Part shown: one piece after another, positions 62,484 to 64,000 of the stretch
Layout of the letters: the number at the start of each line of letters is the position of its first letter
Numbering within the stretch: the stretch's first letter is position 1
Assembly: GCA_017621515.1 (NCBI GenBank)
Contig: JAGASY010000087.1
Span: 1-64,000, forward strand
Direction of reading: 5' to 3'
DNA length: 64,000 nucleotides
Source: Bacteroidaceae bacterium
GTDB taxonomy: Bacteria; Bacteroidota; Bacteroidia; Bacteroidales; Bacteroidaceae
Made by a program: the position numbers and the translations under genes
Notes under the pieces: model-generated
The model's input: only the letters and a program-made list of their open reading frames with translations
What the model was told of the DNA's origin: nothing
Database searches by the model: none

Positions 62484-64000
62484 ATGTCAGACATAAGAAA
62501 ATACATGACAATCCTGTTGTTCGGTGCTACAACAGGAATTATGAATGCACAAGTGCTTCCGGAGAATCAAACGGAAGCGAAAGAAAAAATTCTGTACAAG
62601 GACAGTACACAACCTATTGACATTCGTGTGAACGACCTGCTCAGAAGGATGACACTTCACGAAAAGGTATTGCAACTACAGAACAACTCGACAAGCGACC
62701 CTGATGCAATGGAAAATACATATAAAGGGGAAAGTACGGGAACGACGCATGAAATGAGCAAATCTGCTGCCGAGGCTGCTGAAGTATTCGACCGTATGCA
62801 CCATTACATGGCGGAGCACACTCGACTGGGAATCCCTGCTCTCACATCTGTCGAAGGCATTCACGGTGTATTACAGAACGGATGCACAATATTTCCGCAA
62901 GCCATAGCCCAAGGAGCGACATTCAACCCGGAACTAATCGAGAGAATGACCGGTGCGATAGGAAAAGAGGCACGTGTGATTGGTGTACATCAGCTATTGT
63001 CGCCCGTGCTTGACATTGCACGCGAGCAACGATGGGGACGCGTGGAAGAGACATACGGAGAAGACCCTTATCTCATATCACAAATGGGAATCGCCTTTGT
63101 CAAGGGTTCCCAAGCACAAGGAGTAGGCTGTATGCCTAAGCATTTCGTTGCTCACGGTTCACCAACAGGAGGATTGAACTGTGCCTACGTGGCAGGTGGA
63201 GAGCGTGAGATGCGCAACCTGTATATGTATCCGTTTGCAAAAGTAATAAAAGAGGCAAACCCTACCGCTATTATGAGTTGTTACAGTGCATACGACGGTG
63301 TTCCGGTAAGCGGTTCGTCATATTACATGACAGACCTGCTGAGAGGAGAACTCGGATTCAAGGGATTCGTCTATTCCGACTGGGGTTCTGTTGACCGTTT
63401 GCGTGTATTTCATTTTTCTGCCCAAAGTTCGGAGGAGGCTGCCCGACGCTCGCTGATTGCCGGAGTCGATATGGATGTATGGGACTGGGCTTACAGCACA
63501 CTGGAAGAGCAAGTGAAACGTGGCATCATCGACGAATCGTATATAGACCGTGCTTGCCGCCGCATACTTACAGCCAAATTCAAACTCGGATTGTTTGAAG
63601 ACCCTTACGGACAGCCGGACAAAGTGGATAAAATCGTAAGATGTAAGGAGCATGTGGCACTGGCAAAGGAGATTGCCGACGAGAGTATCGTGCTGCTGGA
63701 AAACAAGAACAACATTCTTCCTCTCGACCCTAAGAAATATAAGTCCATCGCCGTTCTCGGCCCGAACAGCGACTATGGTGTCGTAGGAGATTACGGATGG
63801 GTGGAAAAAGACCATCACGAATGCGTCACACTGCTTGACGGTCTGAAAAACCTTGTAGGAAAAGACATTGAGTTGCGTCATCAGGACGGTTGTGACTGGT
63901 GGAGCCAAGACGACAAGGATATAGATAAAGCAGCAGAGCTTGCCTCTCAGAGCGATATAGCCATAGTGGCTGTAGGAACTCGGAGCTTGTGGCTGGGAAG
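62484..64000 (+). CDS. GH3 family beta-glycosidase, N-terminal part (cut by window end)
   Basis: At least 505 residues, running off the window. The start is MSDIRKYMTILLFGATTGIM, a signal peptide ending near NAQ. The (beta/alpha)8 domain has RLGIPALTSVEGIHGVLQNG, RGRVEETYGEDPYL (read WGRVEETYGEDPYL) and KHFVAHG. The catalytic nucleophile is Asp299 in FVYSDWGSV. The alpha/beta sandwich begins near residue 395 (ESIVLLENKNNILPLD). GH3 enzymes are mostly exo-beta-glucosidases, xylosidases or N-acetylglucosaminidases; this one is of the beta-glucosidase/xylosidase layout. It follows element F and completes the plus-strand enzyme set of the PUL. Confidence 0.9.
   Translation, partial: MSDIRKYMTILLFGATTGIMNAQVLPENQTEAKEKILYKDSTQPIDIRVNDLLRRMTLHEKVLQLQNNSTSDPDAMENTYKGESTGTTHEMSKSAAEAAEVFDRMHHYMAEHTRLGIPALTSVEGIHGVLQNGCTIFPQAIAQGATFNPELIERMTGAIGKEARVIGVHQLLSPVLDIAREQRWGRVEETYGEDPYLISQMGIAFVKGSQAQGVGCMPKHFVAHGSPTGGLNCAYVAGGEREMRNLYMYPFAKVIKEANPTAIMSCYSAYDGVPVSGSSYYMTDLLRGELGFKGFVYSDWGSVDRLRVFHFSAQSSEEAARRSLIAGVDMDVWDWAYSTLEEQVKRGIIDESYIDRACRRILTAKFKLGLFEDPYGQPDKVDKIVRCKEHVALAKEIADESIVLLENKNNILPLDPKKYKSIAVLGPNSDYGVVGDYGWVEKDHHECVTLLDGLKNLVGKDIELRHQDGCDWWSQDDKDIDKAAELASQSDIAIVAVGTRSLWLG

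Overview
The window looks like a chromosomal segment of a gut-type Bacteroidales bacterium (Bacteroides/Phocaeicola/Prevotella-like). The evidence is two SusC/SusD pairs, FAS1 (fasciclin) lipoproteins, a hybrid two-component regulator, GH92, GH95, GH43, GH2 and GH3 enzymes, a Porin_10-type porin, start codons without Shine-Dalgarno sequences, and promoters of the TTG-N19-21-TAnnTTTG type. No rRNA, tRNA, insertion sequence or CRISPR array was seen.

Layout. 0-2 kb: a secreted beta-propeller (BNR_4) protein. 3-9.5 kb: housekeeping genes (tRNA methyltransferase TrmN6, serC-serA, an SDR oxidoreductase, a hexapeptide acetyltransferase, a flavodoxin-nitroreductase pair). 10.6-13.8 kb: a DUF4468 protein with a small membrane partner, then a porin. 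14-19.6 kb: a Crp/Fnr regulator divergent from a glycogen operon (debranching enzyme, GT4 glycosyltransferase, GH57). 19.7-27.7 kb: ThiE/TenI-like protein, prs, a TlpA-like lipoprotein, valS, an EFR1-type ferredoxin, YigZ and DUF1015. 28.2-28.7 kb: a YafQ-type toxin-antitoxin pair.

29.9-64 kb is a polysaccharide utilisation locus. A 16-kb minus-strand operon reads FAS1 - SusC - SusD - FAS1 - FAS1 - SusC - SusD and ends at a strong terminator. Upstream of it lie a GH2 beta-mannosidase-like enzyme and a hybrid two-component sensor/regulator whose reading frame is broken by one in-frame TAG. On the plus strand follow GH95, GH43, GH92 and a GH3 that runs off the window. The enzyme set (alpha-mannosidase, beta-mannosidase-like, fucosidase/galactosidase, arabinanase/xylosidase-like, beta-glucosidase) suggests a mixed mannose- and fucose- or galactose-containing glycan, but the substrate cannot be fixed from sequence.

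The least explained content is intergenic. Four copies of a ~0.8-kb dispersed element (2.2, 9.7, 29.0 and 54.4 kb) each carry a central array of CAGCGCACTG-type modules at a 22-bp period, and the modules and linkers are shuffled and inverted between copies. Two shorter elements (46.5 and 62.1 kb) carry four units at an exact 21-bp period between long inverted arms. A separate 15-bp motif is repeated three times at exactly 33 bp (8.1 kb). These are the best candidates for something undescribed. All names rest on reading the proteins by eye; no database search was run.
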